From NCBI GenBank assembly GCA_947498765.1, contig CANMLG010000059.1:39231-103230 (forward strand): a stretch of 64,000 nt of DNA. Direction: 5' to 3'. The notes beneath the pieces were generated by a model, which had not been told where the DNA came from, ran no database searches, and was given only the letters and a program-made list of their open reading frames with translations. The translations under genes were made by a program, and so were the position numbers. The stretch comes from an uncultured Aquimarina sp. (GTDB lineage Bacteria; Bacteroidota; Bacteroidia; Flavobacteriales; Flavobacteriaceae). Positions 1 through 8,401 of this stretch are shown here, piece by piece. Every line of letters starts with the position of its first letter. Positions within the stretch are counted from its first letter, which is position 1.

Positions 1-1239
1 TTTTATAGCACCAGTATCCTGAGCCTGCTCCACTGTAAAATTAAATTTAGCGGCTATTTCCTCAGCCATATTGTCTGCAATTTCAAGCTTATCTGCTACA
101 TCCCAAAAACCATCACCTTCAGTTAATTTCGCTAAAAATGCATCTACAGCAGTTTTTGAAAAATAAGGTTTACCAGTATCGGGATCTTGAGTAAAACGTA
201 ATGAATATATAAACCCGTATCCTTCAGACCAATCATGAAATGCTGTTCCATCATTAACTGCACCTAAGCCAAAATCTCTTATTTTATCAGCCCCTTGCTT
301 TAAGTAAAATACGGCACGTATACCGATAACCTCTGATAAGGCCAAACGAATAATATCTGCTTGTTTTTCTGATTCCTCATATTTACCTGCTGTTATAGCC
401 GCTCTACCCGTTTTAAAAGCTTGAAAAATACGATCTGCTATACCTTCAAAATCTTTATCCCCTTCAACACGTTGTACATATTTATATAAAAAGTCATCTA
501 CAACAGTTTCTATATGTTTTGAATTAGGATCACTCAATGCATCAACATCAGATGCTCCATATAAATATCCATAAGCTTCATCCCAAAAATGTTCTGCTTC
601 AGTATATGTTTTTCCTTCATTTAAAGTTCCTGCATCATTCGCTTCTCTAATTGCAGCTCCTTCAGTTAAACTTAAATAATCATTGATAATTTGATCTAAA
701 GTTAAGGCTCCTATTAAGCCTTTATTAAAAGCTTGATTTAATTCTAATCCTTTTTCATTTACAAAACGACCTTCTAGCCTCCCTACCGTACCTCTGGTTG
801 CTACTGGCACCTCATCAGCACTAGCGTATTTAGATAAAAGTATAGATACTTGTTCCGCTATATATCCATCAAAAACACCTCTAATTTCAGCTTGTTCTAC
901 TGAATTTGTTTTAAAGTAATCTACAGATTCAGCTACTTTGCTTCTAATATTTTTTGTATCATTTAATGCAGTATCGGCAAAACCTTGTCCTGTGCTAAAC
1001 TTGTCATCAATAACAGTTTCGGTGGTTCCAAAAGTTTTAAAATCCTTTAAAATTTCAGAACCTTGATTTAAACGTGTCGTTTGCCCACCAAAACTTACGG
1101 TACTTTCTCCGTTTCTAGTAAACTCATATGTCAAAGGAACGTCTAATGCATTATCTGGAGTTACATCACTATCATCAGAACTACAAGCTACAAAAGCTGT
1201 AGCAACTACTCCAAATTTTAATATATTGACTAATTTCAT
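1..1239 (-). CDS. DUF4856 lipoprotein, 3' end beyond the window
   Basis: Reading the minus strand from the ATG at 1239 gives an uninterrupted frame of 413 codons that runs off the left edge, so the C-terminus is missing. The N-terminus is a lipoprotein signal (hydrophobic stretch ending VATAFVAC, then SSDDSD), which places it at the cell surface or periplasm. The body, with stretches such as FWDEAYGYLYG, KAGRAAI-like and FHDWSEGYGFIYSLRF, matches what I remember of the DUF4856 family, alpha-helical lipoproteins often encoded beside imelysins and di-heme oxidoreductases in Bacteroidota. The neighbours here fit that. A role in iron or heme acquisition is inferred only from this context. ATTCTAA half-sites lie upstream, as in the divergent imelysin promoter. 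Confidence 0.75.
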   Translation of the reverse strand, partial: MKLVNILKFGVVATAFVACSSDDSDVTPDNALDVPLTYEFTRNGESTVSFGGQTTRLNQGSEILKDFKTFGTTETVIDDKFSTGQGFADTALNDTKNIRSKVAESVDYFKTNSVEQAEIRGVFDGYIAEQVSILLSKYASADEVPVATRGTVGRLEGRFVNEKGLELNQAFNKGLIGALTLDQIINDYLSLTEGAAIREANDAGTLNEGKTYTEAEHFWDEAYGYLYGASDVDALSDPNSKHIETVVDDFLYKYVQRVEGDKDFEGIADRIFQAFKTGRAAITAGKYEESEKQADIIRLALSEVIGIRAVFYLKQGADKIRDFGLGAVNDGTAFHDWSEGYGFIYSLRFTQDPDTGKPYFSKTAVDAFLAKLTEGDGFWDVADKLEIADNMAEEIAAKFNFTVEQAQDTGAIK

Positions 1240-1298
1240 TTATTTAGATTTAATATTAATAACTGCTAATTGATGCTGCAAATATATTATCCATATCC

Positions 1299-1331
1299 AT
1301 TCTAAACAAATCTTATATTAAATTATTCTAA
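1299..1331 (-). promoter_or_regulatory. possible operator half-sites upstream of the DUF4856 gene
   Basis: Two ATTCTAA half-sites (1299-1305 and 1325-1331) lie 60-90 bp upstream of the ATG at 1239. The second sits in an 11/15 match to the palindrome TTAGAATAATTCTAA found upstream of the imelysin gene at 7232-7246. The match is weak alone; shared regulation with that locus is an inference. Confidence 0.3.
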
Positions 1332-1402
1332 ATAAAATTAAACTAATTTGTATTTGATAAAAAAACAAAACTTAAAGTATTAATTATTTATTTTTAAACA
1401 CA

Positions 1403-1556
1403 AAAAACCAGCAAATATTCAATATTTTACTGATTCCTTTACCGTATTTAAAATAAGCTTTAGTGTTCCTTAAATTTCTCTGTCCATAAAATCAATGTTT
1501 CTTTTTCTTTTTCAGATAAATCGCCATGTGTTGATTGACATACTTAAAAGGGCTTT
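1403..1556 (-). pseudogene. decayed partial copy of the haem-binding-domain gene and its terminator
   Basis: This stretch repeats 2469-2625 at roughly 85-90 percent identity in its best part. On the minus strand it still reads HGDLSEKEKETLILWTEKF and KEH before a TAA, identical to the C-terminus of the haem-binding protein at 2527-2970, and continues into an imperfect copy of that gene's terminator hairpin. Upstream of about 1556 the similarity fades and there is no start codon or CxxCH motif. It is therefore a non-functional 3' fragment left by a duplication, with the lipoprotein gene 1644-2201 now lying between the copies. Confidence 0.8.
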
Positions 1557-1643
1557 CATTAAAAAACTAATCGCTTATTTAAGAAAGGGAGTACGTATGA
1601 TCAGATCATACTTAAAAATTGGAAAGATTGCTGTAATACATTT

Positions 1644-2201
1644 TTATGGCGTTTCAGATAATGTAGAACGTTCATAGGAAAAACCACCACTATTTCCTTG
1701 TTTTCCTCCTCTTGACCAACTTAAAAACTTTATATCAATATAAATATCTTCATCTATAAGATGGAGTATCAAGTCTTGATCAATAATTTCAAAAGGTCTT
1801 ACCGTTCTCCTCAAAGATTGAAAGTCTAAAGTACTCAAATCAGAAGAAGCAATTGAACCTTTTGCCCACTCCGTCCCAAAAGGACTTTTATTAGTTGCGG
1901 CATCAGTTTCTATTTTAGCATTGTATAATTCCCCTCCACTATTTGCACGAGTTAACCATATAGTTTCTGTGATACGATCTTGATTTTCCTCCAACATAGG
2001 GTCGGCTCCAATTTCTTTTGTAAATATAATTTTAGAACCATTCCAAATGATAGGTGTTTTAGTATCTACAGGTTTTGAAATAGGAGAAGGCTTCATTTCT
2101 TCATTTTTAACAGTATCAGTTATGGAATCATCAGAAGAACATCCTTGTATTCCTAAAGAAAAGATTAGTATTAATAACTTAAATAGTTGTGAAAATTTCA
2201 T
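1644..2201 (-). CDS. small lipoprotein of unknown function
   Basis: This 185-residue protein begins with a lipoprotein signal peptide (hydrophobic LLILIFSLGIQGC, lipid-acceptor Cys at 21) followed by SSDD, the usual flavobacterial pattern for an exported lipoprotein. The middle carries a stretch reading WNGSKIIFTKEIGADP, and the C-terminus is rich in Gly, Ser and aromatic residues (IKFLSWSRGGKQGNSGGFSY), an ending I have seen in other secreted Bacteroidota proteins of unknown role. No catalytic motif is recognisable. It sits between a haem-binding gene and that gene's decayed copy, so it may have arrived or been trapped during the same duplication. Base composition is similar to its neighbours. 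Confidence 0.7.
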   Translation of the reverse strand: MKFSQLFKLLILIFSLGIQGCSSDDSITDTVKNEEMKPSPISKPVDTKTPIIWNGSKIIFTKEIGADPMLEENQDRITETIWLTRANSGGELYNAKIETDAATNKSPFGTEWAKGSIASSDLSTLDFQSLRRTVRPFEIIDQDLILHLIDEDIYIDIKFLSWSRGGKQGNSGGFSYERSTLSETP

Positions 2202-2526
2202 TTTTTAAAATTTAAAAATTATATACTGAGAAATTTAACCAATCGATCTCCAGTTATGAATCCTACTGTTTTAAATTCTTATTAAAAAATGATTCCCATT
2301 TTGTAAAATAATGTTCTTGATTAAACCCAAATTATAGGACATTTTTTATTGTAACATAAAGTTTCTAACTTTTGGGCTCCAGCAAATAAGCCTCAATTGC
2401 ATAGTGGTGAATATTTTATCCCTTCCCGAATTATGGCTGAAATGTAAAAGCTCCCCTCTGCTAAACATAAAAACCAGTAAAAACTTAACATTTTTACTGG
2501 CTCCTTTATCGTATTTAAAATAAGCT
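2202..2526. other. intergenic stretch
   Basis: Between the small lipoprotein start and the haem-binding gene end I see only the terminator at 2469-2500. The rest is AT-rich with no ORF, tRNA or clear repeat. Confidence 0.6.
2469..2500 (-). terminator. rho-independent terminator of the haem-binding gene
   Basis: CCAGTAAAAA (2474-2483) pairs perfectly with TTTTTACTGG (2491-2500), with a 7-nt loop. On the minus strand it is followed by a T run, and it lies 27 bp past the stop codon at 2527. A degraded copy is at 1403-1433. Confidence 0.8.
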
Positions 2527-2970
2527 TTAGTGTTCCTTAAATTTCTCTGTCCACAAAATCAATGTTTCTTTTTCTTTTTCAGATAAATCACCATGTGTTA
2601 ATCGATATATTTTTAATGGCATTTCACCTTCTTCTACCTCTTCATACACTTCAGCCAGTTTGTGTAATTGTCGTGCTTCTGGATAGGTCTGCCATTCCGA
2701 AAAATTTAAATGTTCCTTCCCCTCTTCAATATGATGATCCAATAATAAATTAACAGCCCCAATGGAAGCATACCAAGGGTATTTGGTATGGTTGCTATGA
2801 CAATCATAACAAGATGATCTAAAAATTGTTTTTACCTCCTCTGGAACATTAAAGGATTTTTCGAATGATGCCACACTTTCATAAGAAGACACATTATCTT
2901 TTTTTACAAAAAACTGAAGTACTACTAATGCTAGTACAATAAGGCTAAGTATTATTTTTTTTATGTTCAT
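2527..2970 (-). CDS. membrane-anchored haem-binding domain protein
   Basis: This 147-residue protein has an N-terminal membrane helix (about residues 5-21) and one CxxCH haem-attachment motif, CYDCHSNHTKYPWY, with Cys54, Cys57 and His58. This arrangement is that of the Haem_bd (cytochrome P460-like/DUF) single-haem family found in many Bacteroidota. The predicted location is the periplasmic face of a membrane. I take the ATG at 2970; an upstream TTG in frame lies inside a TTTG-rich promoter-like run and is less likely. The gene follows the imelysin gene at 3030 by about 60 bp on the same strand, suggesting co-transcription with the imelysin/di-heme oxidoreductase genes and a link to iron or haem handling (inferred). 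Confidence 0.85.
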   Translation of the reverse strand: MNIKKIILSLIVLALVVLQFFVKKDNVSSYESVASFEKSFNVPEEVKTIFRSSCYDCHSNHTKYPWYASIGAVNLLLDHHIEEGKEHLNFSEWQTYPEARQLHKLAEVYEEVEEGEMPLKIYRLTHGDLSEKEKETLILWTEKFKEH

Positions 2971-3029
2971 TAAATACAAATTAATTCAATTTCAAAGTTA
3001 CTAGAATTATTTAAAAATTCTTTCTGAAA

Positions 3030-4175
3030 TTAATCCCCATCATTATCATTTAATGTTATGGTAAACCCAAGCGCACTAGCCATATCCACTTCTAACAATC
3101 TTTTTAGTATTACAAAACTATCCTTAAGCTCTAAAACAGCCGATTTATTACGTACTAACTCTTTAGCTAATGAACCCTCAATAGCGTTTAATTTGGTCCT
3201 ACAATCGGCAAATGCTTTTTCAAAAGAATTCACTAAATCTTGCCTTTCATTCAGTATTAAAAAATTTGAAAAACCAACATTTTCTTCCAAAATACCATTA
3301 AAATTACCTATAAATAATTCCTCCATAGCTGTCACATGCGATTGTATAATCTCTTTTGAAAACTCTGCATAAGGAGATTCCACCTCATTTGCTGCTATTT
3401 CCCCTCCATCTTTATTACCTAAAGGAACGCCTAATTTTTCTAAAATAATATCCTCAGTAAGCGTAATCATCGCATTGATCAATCGATTTTGACTTCCGTT
3501 TATTCCTGTTTCTGTGACCATTATAAATCGCGCTTTATATTGCTCCCATGCCTCCTTATAGCGCTCCACATTAGTCTTCAAATTCTCACTTACTGCTACT
3601 AAATAAGCTACATTACGTATTCCGCTTTCGCTAGAAGTAAAGCGCTCTATGTCACTAAGACTACTTGTTTCAAAAAAAAGTAGATATTCTAACGCCGAAA
3701 TTCCTTTTTGCGATGATCCCTTTGAATTTACAAAAGCTTCATTAATCACTTCATCATCAGAAATAGTTGCTTCAATTTTTACCACATCTGTTGGCCAACG
3801 ATTTAACTCAAAAGAGATAAATGTTTGTGCCACTGGACCTATATCGTATAACTCTAATGCTTTCCATGTAAATTGCAAATCTTTCCAAGCCTTTTGTAAA
3901 TCATTCAAATTATTGGCATTCTGAATATTTTGAAACAACTTGGCTTTTAAAACCATCCCCTCAGTTTTAGCAACTAATTCCGATAGTAAAATTGATATTT
4001 CATTTTGATAGACTTGCTCAAATTGTCTTTGTTTTAAAGCTTCAACACCTATATTCGTATCATTCAATTCTATGTCAGATATATCTTTCTGATCATCATT
4101 GCTACTACAAGCAAAAGCCATAGTAATAATTAAAGCCACTATTACTTTTAATATATTATGCGTTATTTTCACCAT
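3030..4175 (-). CDS. imelysin-family lipoprotein with altered GxHxxE motif
   Basis: The 381-residue product has a lipoprotein signal (VIVALIITMAFAC, Cys23) and the helical body of the imelysin (M75, IrpA-like) family, which binds or handles iron or haem at the cell surface. Family landmarks include NRWPTDV and KGISALEYLLF. The latter corresponds to the GxHxxE signature, but the His is replaced by Ser (Gly158, Ser160, Glu163), so metal binding at this site may be weakened or different. It starts 9 nt after the stop of the di-heme oxidoreductase gene, so the two are almost certainly translated from one mRNA. The second imelysin at 5873-7111 retains the canonical motif. Confidence 0.88.
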   Translation of the reverse strand: MVKITHNILKVIVALIITMAFACSSNDDQKDISDIELNDTNIGVEALKQRQFEQVYQNEISILLSELVAKTEGMVLKAKLFQNIQNANNLNDLQKAWKDLQFTWKALELYDIGPVAQTFISFELNRWPTDVVKIEATISDDEVINEAFVNSKGSSQKGISALEYLLFFETSSLSDIERFTSSESGIRNVAYLVAVSENLKTNVERYKEAWEQYKARFIMVTETGINGSQNRLINAMITLTEDIILEKLGVPLGNKDGGEIAANEVESPYAEFSKEIIQSHVTAMEELFIGNFNGILEENVGFSNFLILNERQDLVNSFEKAFADCRTKLNAIEGSLAKELVRNKSAVLELKDSFVILKRLLEVDMASALGFTITLNDNDGD

Positions 4176-4184
4176 ATCTGTTTT

Positions 4185-5597
4185 TTATAAAGACTCAATA
4201 AATGCAATCAACTTCATTCTTTCGCTTTCCTTTAAATTCATAAATTGTTGTTTCGAATTTTCAGCTTCGCCGCCATGCCATAGTATGGCTTCTTCTACTC
4301 CACGCGCACGACCATCATGTAATAAATCCATATGGTTATTTACAGTTTGTATCAATCCAATTCCCCATAAAGGAGGCGTTCGCCATTCTGTCCCTGTAGC
4401 CTCAAAATCGGGAGTCTGATCTGCTAAGCCTTCCCCCATATCATGCAACAACAAATCGGTATATGGGAAAATAACTTGATTTTCTAATGCTTTTATCTCC
4501 GATACTCCTGTGGTAAATGTTTTTATATGACATGCTATACAGTTGACTTGATCAAATATCTGTTGACCTTGCTGAATGGCTTCATCATCAAATTCACGCC
4601 TAGCTGGCACTGATAATGTGGAGGCATATAATGTAACTCTCCCTAAATTACGATCGGTAATTTCTGGATTCCCTCCATTAATAATACTATCACAATCCAC
4701 TCCAGTAGGGCAATTTTCATTTGGAAACAATGATGATGTAATCCCTAAATCCCCGGCAAATGCTGCAGCCACTTGCTGCTTTAACGTAGATTGATTAGCC
4801 TTCCATCCAAATCGTCCTAATTGTAATGAATTTGTTGCTATATCATACACTCGATTAGGTTTTCCCGAAATACCATCATTATCAACATCAGTTTCATCGG
4901 CATTTTTTAAAATATCCGTTTCAGAAATAGCATCTAGTAAACCTAATCCAATCATTTGATTGGCTACTCGTGGCGACACTTGTAAATTAGCTGCCAATGC
5001 TCCATAATTTAAATTTTCAAATGTGTATTTAGGAACACGCAAGCTTACTGTTTCACCATCTGGATAAGTTACTACAAGTGGCGTATATGTTATTTTCACA
5101 TTCCCCTCGGGCTCTAAATCTTGTACCGACTGATCTTGAAACTGATCTCCATAAATCGGATCGGGGAAATTTCGCCCGAATTCATCTTGTCCTGGGATAC
5201 TTAAACGAAATAAAATTCCAGAAGATTTATTACCACTATCGGTTTGCGGGCGACCACGACCATCTTTAAAATGACAACTAGAACAGGCTCTGGAATTAAA
5301 AAAAGGCCCTAAACCATCACGTGCAGTAGTAGAAGCCGGTGCCGTAACCCAACTTTGATTGAATAACGAATTTCCTGTAAAGAAAAACAAACTATTTTCT
5401 GCATCTAAATTAGGTGCTGCCGCTCCAAAGGCATTTGGTGATATATCAAAAACAGTCACCGCACCTCCTGGAAATTCCTCTCTTGAATCAATAGCAATAT
5501 TTGTAATAGCTTCAGACACATCTTCATAATTATCATCACTACTACAGCCAACTATTAACAATACAACAAACCAACTATAAAACTTTCTTAAATTCAT
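4185..5597 (-). CDS. di-heme oxidoreductase family (DUF1111) lipoprotein
   Basis: This 470-residue lipoprotein (signal ending LLIVGC, then SSDDN) carries two CxxCH motifs: CSSCH at 105-109 followed by FKDGRGRP, and CIACH at 353-357 followed by IKTFTTG. The pattern is that of the DHOR/DUF1111 thiol-oxidoreductase-like family, related to bacterial cytochrome c peroxidases, about the usual length. The C-terminal HDMGEGLAD, TPPLWGIG and LLHDGRARG stretches are family landmarks. It is exported and probably acts in the periplasm or at the outer membrane surface. It lies between two imelysin genes, a conserved Bacteroidota arrangement; a joint role in reductive iron or haem uptake is plausible but unproven. 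Confidence 0.9.
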   Translation of the reverse strand: MNLRKFYSWFVVLLIVGCSSDDNYEDVSEAITNIAIDSREEFPGGAVTVFDISPNAFGAAAPNLDAENSLFFFTGNSLFNQSWVTAPASTTARDGLGPFFNSRACSSCHFKDGRGRPQTDSGNKSSGILFRLSIPGQDEFGRNFPDPIYGDQFQDQSVQDLEPEGNVKITYTPLVVTYPDGETVSLRVPKYTFENLNYGALAANLQVSPRVANQMIGLGLLDAISETDILKNADETDVDNDGISGKPNRVYDIATNSLQLGRFGWKANQSTLKQQVAAAFAGDLGITSSLFPNENCPTGVDCDSIINGGNPEITDRNLGRVTLYASTLSVPARREFDDEAIQQGQQIFDQVNCIACHIKTFTTGVSEIKALENQVIFPYTDLLLHDMGEGLADQTPDFEATGTEWRTPPLWGIGLIQTVNNHMDLLHDGRARGVEEAILWHGGEAENSKQQFMNLKESERMKLIAFIESL

Positions 5598-5778
5598 AAC
5601 AAACTGTTTTCAATACGATTTACTAACAAATATTTCGCATATATGCTGTTTCTTTTTCACTATTCTAGCGTTAAAAAAAGCAACCGTAGCTAAGGCTATG
5701 CTTGATTTTTTTTGCCTTAGACTAGCAAAAAATAATTCAACATATTTATACGAAATCATTATCAGTAAATCGCATAAC

Positions 5779-5813
5779 ACAAAAATCAGGACTTAAAAAA
5801 AGCCCCGATTTTC
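5779..5813 (-). terminator. possible terminator after the second imelysin gene
   Basis: On the minus strand AAAATCGGGG and CCTGATTTTT can pair across a T-rich loop about 60 bp past the stop at 5873. The stem is imperfect. It may separate transcription of the imelysin gene from the downstream di-heme oxidoreductase gene. Confidence 0.45.
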
Positions 5814-5872
5814 AACTAGATAATCATGCTGCAATCCACAAGTGATTACAAACAAAATAAAAAACCAATTAT

Positions 5873-7111
5873 TTATTCTTCTAAGTCTGCTATTACTCCA
5901 GATAAGCCCAAAGCAGTGGCTCCTTCTACTAATTTATCTCCTAAATTTTGCAATTCTATTGCTGCAACTCTCACCGCAGGTCTAACAGAATCATCTGATA
6001 TGGCAAAATCAAAAGGTATTGCTGTGGCTTCAACTGCTGCTTCTGCCTTGGCTAGTTGTGCCGAAATTTCTGCTCCTAAAGTGGCATTTGTTTCTGCTAT
6101 CAAATCTTCAATTGATTTCCCGCTTACCGTAGTATACTCACCTCGGTACACATTGGCTACCCCTGCCAAATTTAAACGCAAGTCACGATGTGTGTTATCA
6201 CTAAAACAAGAATGCTCATCTTCTTGATCTCTATTATCAAAGGATACAAATACACGTTCGCCTGCTAATTCTCCTTTTGCTAGTTTAGAAATACCTGTAA
6301 GCATATTTTTCAATGCTACGTCTTCGTCTAATTCCAAAAATGTTTTTCTGTAAGGTCCATTAGCATTCCATTCACCTATTAAAGATTGTAAATTATCCAA
6401 TAAAATTTTTGAGCATACGCTTAAATAAGCTCTCCTTCTATCTTGATTTTCCGCAGTTCCGCCGTCAACAAAATCTGTATATGGCCTTTTTCCAGCTTCC
6501 TTTTCTGTTGGATTTGTGTTATCCTGACCCCACAATAAAAATTCGATAGCATGATAACCTACACTAATATTTTTTTCAGCCACATCTTGATCTCCATTGG
6601 CGGTATTACCTCCTTCATTTTGATCTAATAAAAGCTGTTTAGTTATTGTTGGAAAAGCGGTTGGATTGTTAATGATTCCAGAATCTTCTTTCCCCTCAAC
6701 ATAATCAATATAATTCTCATCCAAAGGCCATGCATTTAACAAACCCTCTGGTCCATCTTCATCATCAATAGGACCATCGGCAAACCTAAATGCTTCTGTT
6801 TGCCCGTAAGGTTCTCTAGCCTCTAACCAAGCTTTTTTTGTGGCTTCAAAATTGGTTTCAGTTGGTTCTCCTACAAATGCTTCTATTTTTTCATCTAAAA
6901 GCTTAGCTGTATCAAATGCATCTTGATAATTTTTTAATACCAGATTTGCATAATTTTCTATTACCGCTGTTTTAGTTACAGATTCTATTTCAATTACACC
7001 CCCTTCTTTTGGATCATTTTTAGCATTATTATTTGAATCGTCATCTGAACATGATATAATAGCTACACCCATTGCTAGCATACCTATTAAACTAATTTTT
7101 GTCAACTTCAT
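5873..7111 (-). CDS. imelysin-family iron-regulated lipoprotein (IrpA-like)
   Basis: The 412-residue product has a lipoprotein signal (GMLAMGVAIISC, Cys21, then SDDDS) and a full-length imelysin domain. The GxHxxE signature is intact as GYHAIE (Gly185, His187, Glu190), followed by FLLWGQD, and the landmarks RFADGPIDD and NAWPLDENYIDYVEG are present. The second repeat includes NTHRDLRLNLAGVANVYRGEY. Such proteins are iron-regulated and surface-exposed; substrate is not known here. The gene faces the plus-strand gene at 7293, and the 180 bp between them contain three palindromes that look like operators for a Fur-type repressor. Confidence 0.92.
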   Translation of the reverse strand: MKLTKISLIGMLAMGVAIISCSDDDSNNNAKNDPKEGGVIEIESVTKTAVIENYANLVLKNYQDAFDTAKLLDEKIEAFVGEPTETNFEATKKAWLEAREPYGQTEAFRFADGPIDDEDGPEGLLNAWPLDENYIDYVEGKEDSGIINNPTAFPTITKQLLLDQNEGGNTANGDQDVAEKNISVGYHAIEFLLWGQDNTNPTEKEAGKRPYTDFVDGGTAENQDRRRAYLSVCSKILLDNLQSLIGEWNANGPYRKTFLELDEDVALKNMLTGISKLAKGELAGERVFVSFDNRDQEDEHSCFSDNTHRDLRLNLAGVANVYRGEYTTVSGKSIEDLIAETNATLGAEISAQLAKAEAAVEATAIPFDFAISDDSVRPAVRVAAIELQNLGDKLVEGATALGLSGVIADLEE

Positions 7112-7188
7112 TTTATTTTAATTTAGATTGTATTTAAATAGAGTTTTAAGCGCAAATATATACCTCAAATTCAAATAACAAAAATTAT

Positions 7189-7280
7189 TTCTAATTATTC
7201 TAAATAAAAATAATAAACAAAATTCTTTTATTTAGAATAATTCTAACATATATTTGAATTGTTATTTGGAATAATTCTAA
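7189..7280. promoter_or_regulatory. three 7-1-7 palindromic operators in a divergent promoter
   Basis: A perfect 7-1-7 palindrome TTAGAATAATTCTAA lies at 7232-7246; TTGGAATAATTCTAA at 7266-7280 differs at one base and TTCTAATTATTCTAA at 7189-7203 at two. Spacing between centres is 43 and 34 bp. The 7-1-7 geometry is that of Fur/PerR/Zur sites, and the genes on both sides are iron-type genes, so iron-responsive control of both directions is the best guess. The box at 7266-7280 ends 13 bp before the ATG at 7293. Confidence 0.6.
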
Positions 7281-7292
7281 ACAAAAAAAAGA

Positions 7293-7643
7293 ATGTGCAA
7301 AAACATAACATCAATTATAAAAACAAGAGCTGGCATATTATATAAATGTAACGAATGCGACCTTTATCAACTGGTTTACAAAAACATACTACTTGAATTT
7401 ACAGCAAAAGAATTTGAAAGTTTTAGAAGCTACTTGGAATTTTTAGAAACTAACCATAACGACAAAGGTGTTGAATACACTACTAATCATAAAATACCGA
7501 TCCCCACATTACAGCAGAATTTATTCTTAATATTTAAAAAACAAGAATTTGAAGATTTAAAAAAATTAGTTTTTGGCCCCTTAAAACAACAATATCCGAT
7601 CCTTAAAGGGCACGAAATTGAATATCAATTTTTAAAAAATTAA
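7293..7643 (+). CDS. small cytoplasmic protein, first of two paralogues
   Basis: This 116-residue protein has no signal peptide or membrane helix. It carries one CxxC pair (CNECDLYQLVYKN) near residues 20-30 and a C-terminal helical part. The segment QLVYKNILLEFTAKEFESF parallels QLVFENTGLFLNYKELLLF in the next gene, so the two are diverged paralogues; they resemble small DUF6686-type proteins of Bacteroidota as I remember them, but I cannot verify that. It is the first gene rightward from the operator cluster at 7189-7280 and is 5 nt from the next, so it is probably iron-regulated along with the imelysin. Confidence 0.75.
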   Translation: MCKNITSIIKTRAGILYKCNECDLYQLVYKNILLEFTAKEFESFRSYLEFLETNHNDKGVEYTTNHKIPIPTLQQNLFLIFKKQEFEDLKKLVFGPLKQQYPILKGHEIEYQFLKN

Positions 7644-7648
7644 ACATT

Positions 7649-8017
7649 ATGGCTGATAAAGATATCATAACTATTTACAACAATTCCTTTGGCATAAGTT
7701 TTAAATGGAAAAGAACCGAAGCAAAAAACCTGAACAAAGTACAACTCGTTTTTGAAAATACGGGATTATTCTTAAACTATAAGGAACTCCTTTTATTTGA
7801 AAAAAATATAACTGATGCTCTAAAAAGACCATCCATATGTAATGATTGCAAAACCAATATTTCATGTAAATCCATTTTACTAGAAACTCCTGTAGCACAA
7901 ATTAGTTTTGCTATGAGTTACAAAGAGCTTAATGACATGTATGATTTGGTTAATGGTACACTATTCCAATTAGGCTTGGATACTATTTTGCAAAAAAATA
8001 CAATTCATAAACTCTAA
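7649..8017 (+). CDS. small cytoplasmic protein, second of two paralogues
   Basis: The 122-residue product lacks a signal peptide. It shares the QLV-aromatic-xN...LF.Y.E pattern with the protein encoded just upstream, but its Cys residues are placed differently: CNDCKTNISCKS in the middle, three Cys that could bind metal with a partner. It is 5 nt downstream of the first gene, so the pair is one operon under the palindromic operators. Function is not known. A small metal-sensing or metal-delivery role would fit the locus but is speculation. Confidence 0.72.
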   Translation: MADKDIITIYNNSFGISFKWKRTEAKNLNKVQLVFENTGLFLNYKELLLFEKNITDALKRPSICNDCKTNISCKSILLETPVAQISFAMSYKELNDMYDLVNGTLFQLGLDTILQKNTIHKL

Positions 8018-8121
8018 CGCTTATTATTTATATTGTTTCTTTATTCAATTAACTGTAAATTAATCATATAATTTTTGTAGAGAAGTCGACATACTACTTT
8101 ACAAACAAAAAAATTAATGTT

Positions 8122-8370
8122 ATGGCTATTAGATTAGGAAACAGTTGTATGAACTGCGAAAATTTGACAGAAAAAAAAGAATGTAAAATTCATATGGTTG
8201 CCGTGAGCAACAACTATACATGTGATCATTTTACTATGAAAGCTACTTTAAAAGATGATAGAAATTGTGTGACATGTTCTCGTTTTCACGAAACTGATTG
8301 TGCAAACCCACAAGCTGCTGCTCCTGGAATGTTATGTACTCATTGGGCTCCGCAAAATGCTATGGCTTAA
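8122..8370 (+). CDS. Cys-rich mini-protein with two tandem C4 modules
   Basis: This 82-residue protein contains eight Cys arranged as two similar modules: C-x2-C-x8-C-x12-C followed by DHF (starting CMNCENL), and C-x2-C-x7-C-x11-C followed by THW (starting CVTCSRF). The internal duplication suggests each module binds one metal or Fe-S centre. There is no signal peptide. It lies just past the two small iron-locus genes, but 104 bp of AT-rich DNA separates it, so it may have its own promoter. It resembles short Cys-rich proteins common in flavobacterial genomes; I know of no assigned function. The metal could be zinc, iron or an iron-sulfur cluster. Confidence 0.75.
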   Translation: MAIRLGNSCMNCENLTEKKECKIHMVAVSNNYTCDHFTMKATLKDDRNCVTCSRFHETDCANPQAAAPGMLCTHWAPQNAMA

Positions 8371-8401
8371 AGGAAGCAAACAGTAAACATCTGGCAAAGA
8401 A

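Noticed and set aside
1495..1677. 60-codon plus-strand frame, with a similar one at 2562-2753
   Set aside because: Both are the antisense of the haem-binding gene end and its decayed copy, which explains their likeness.
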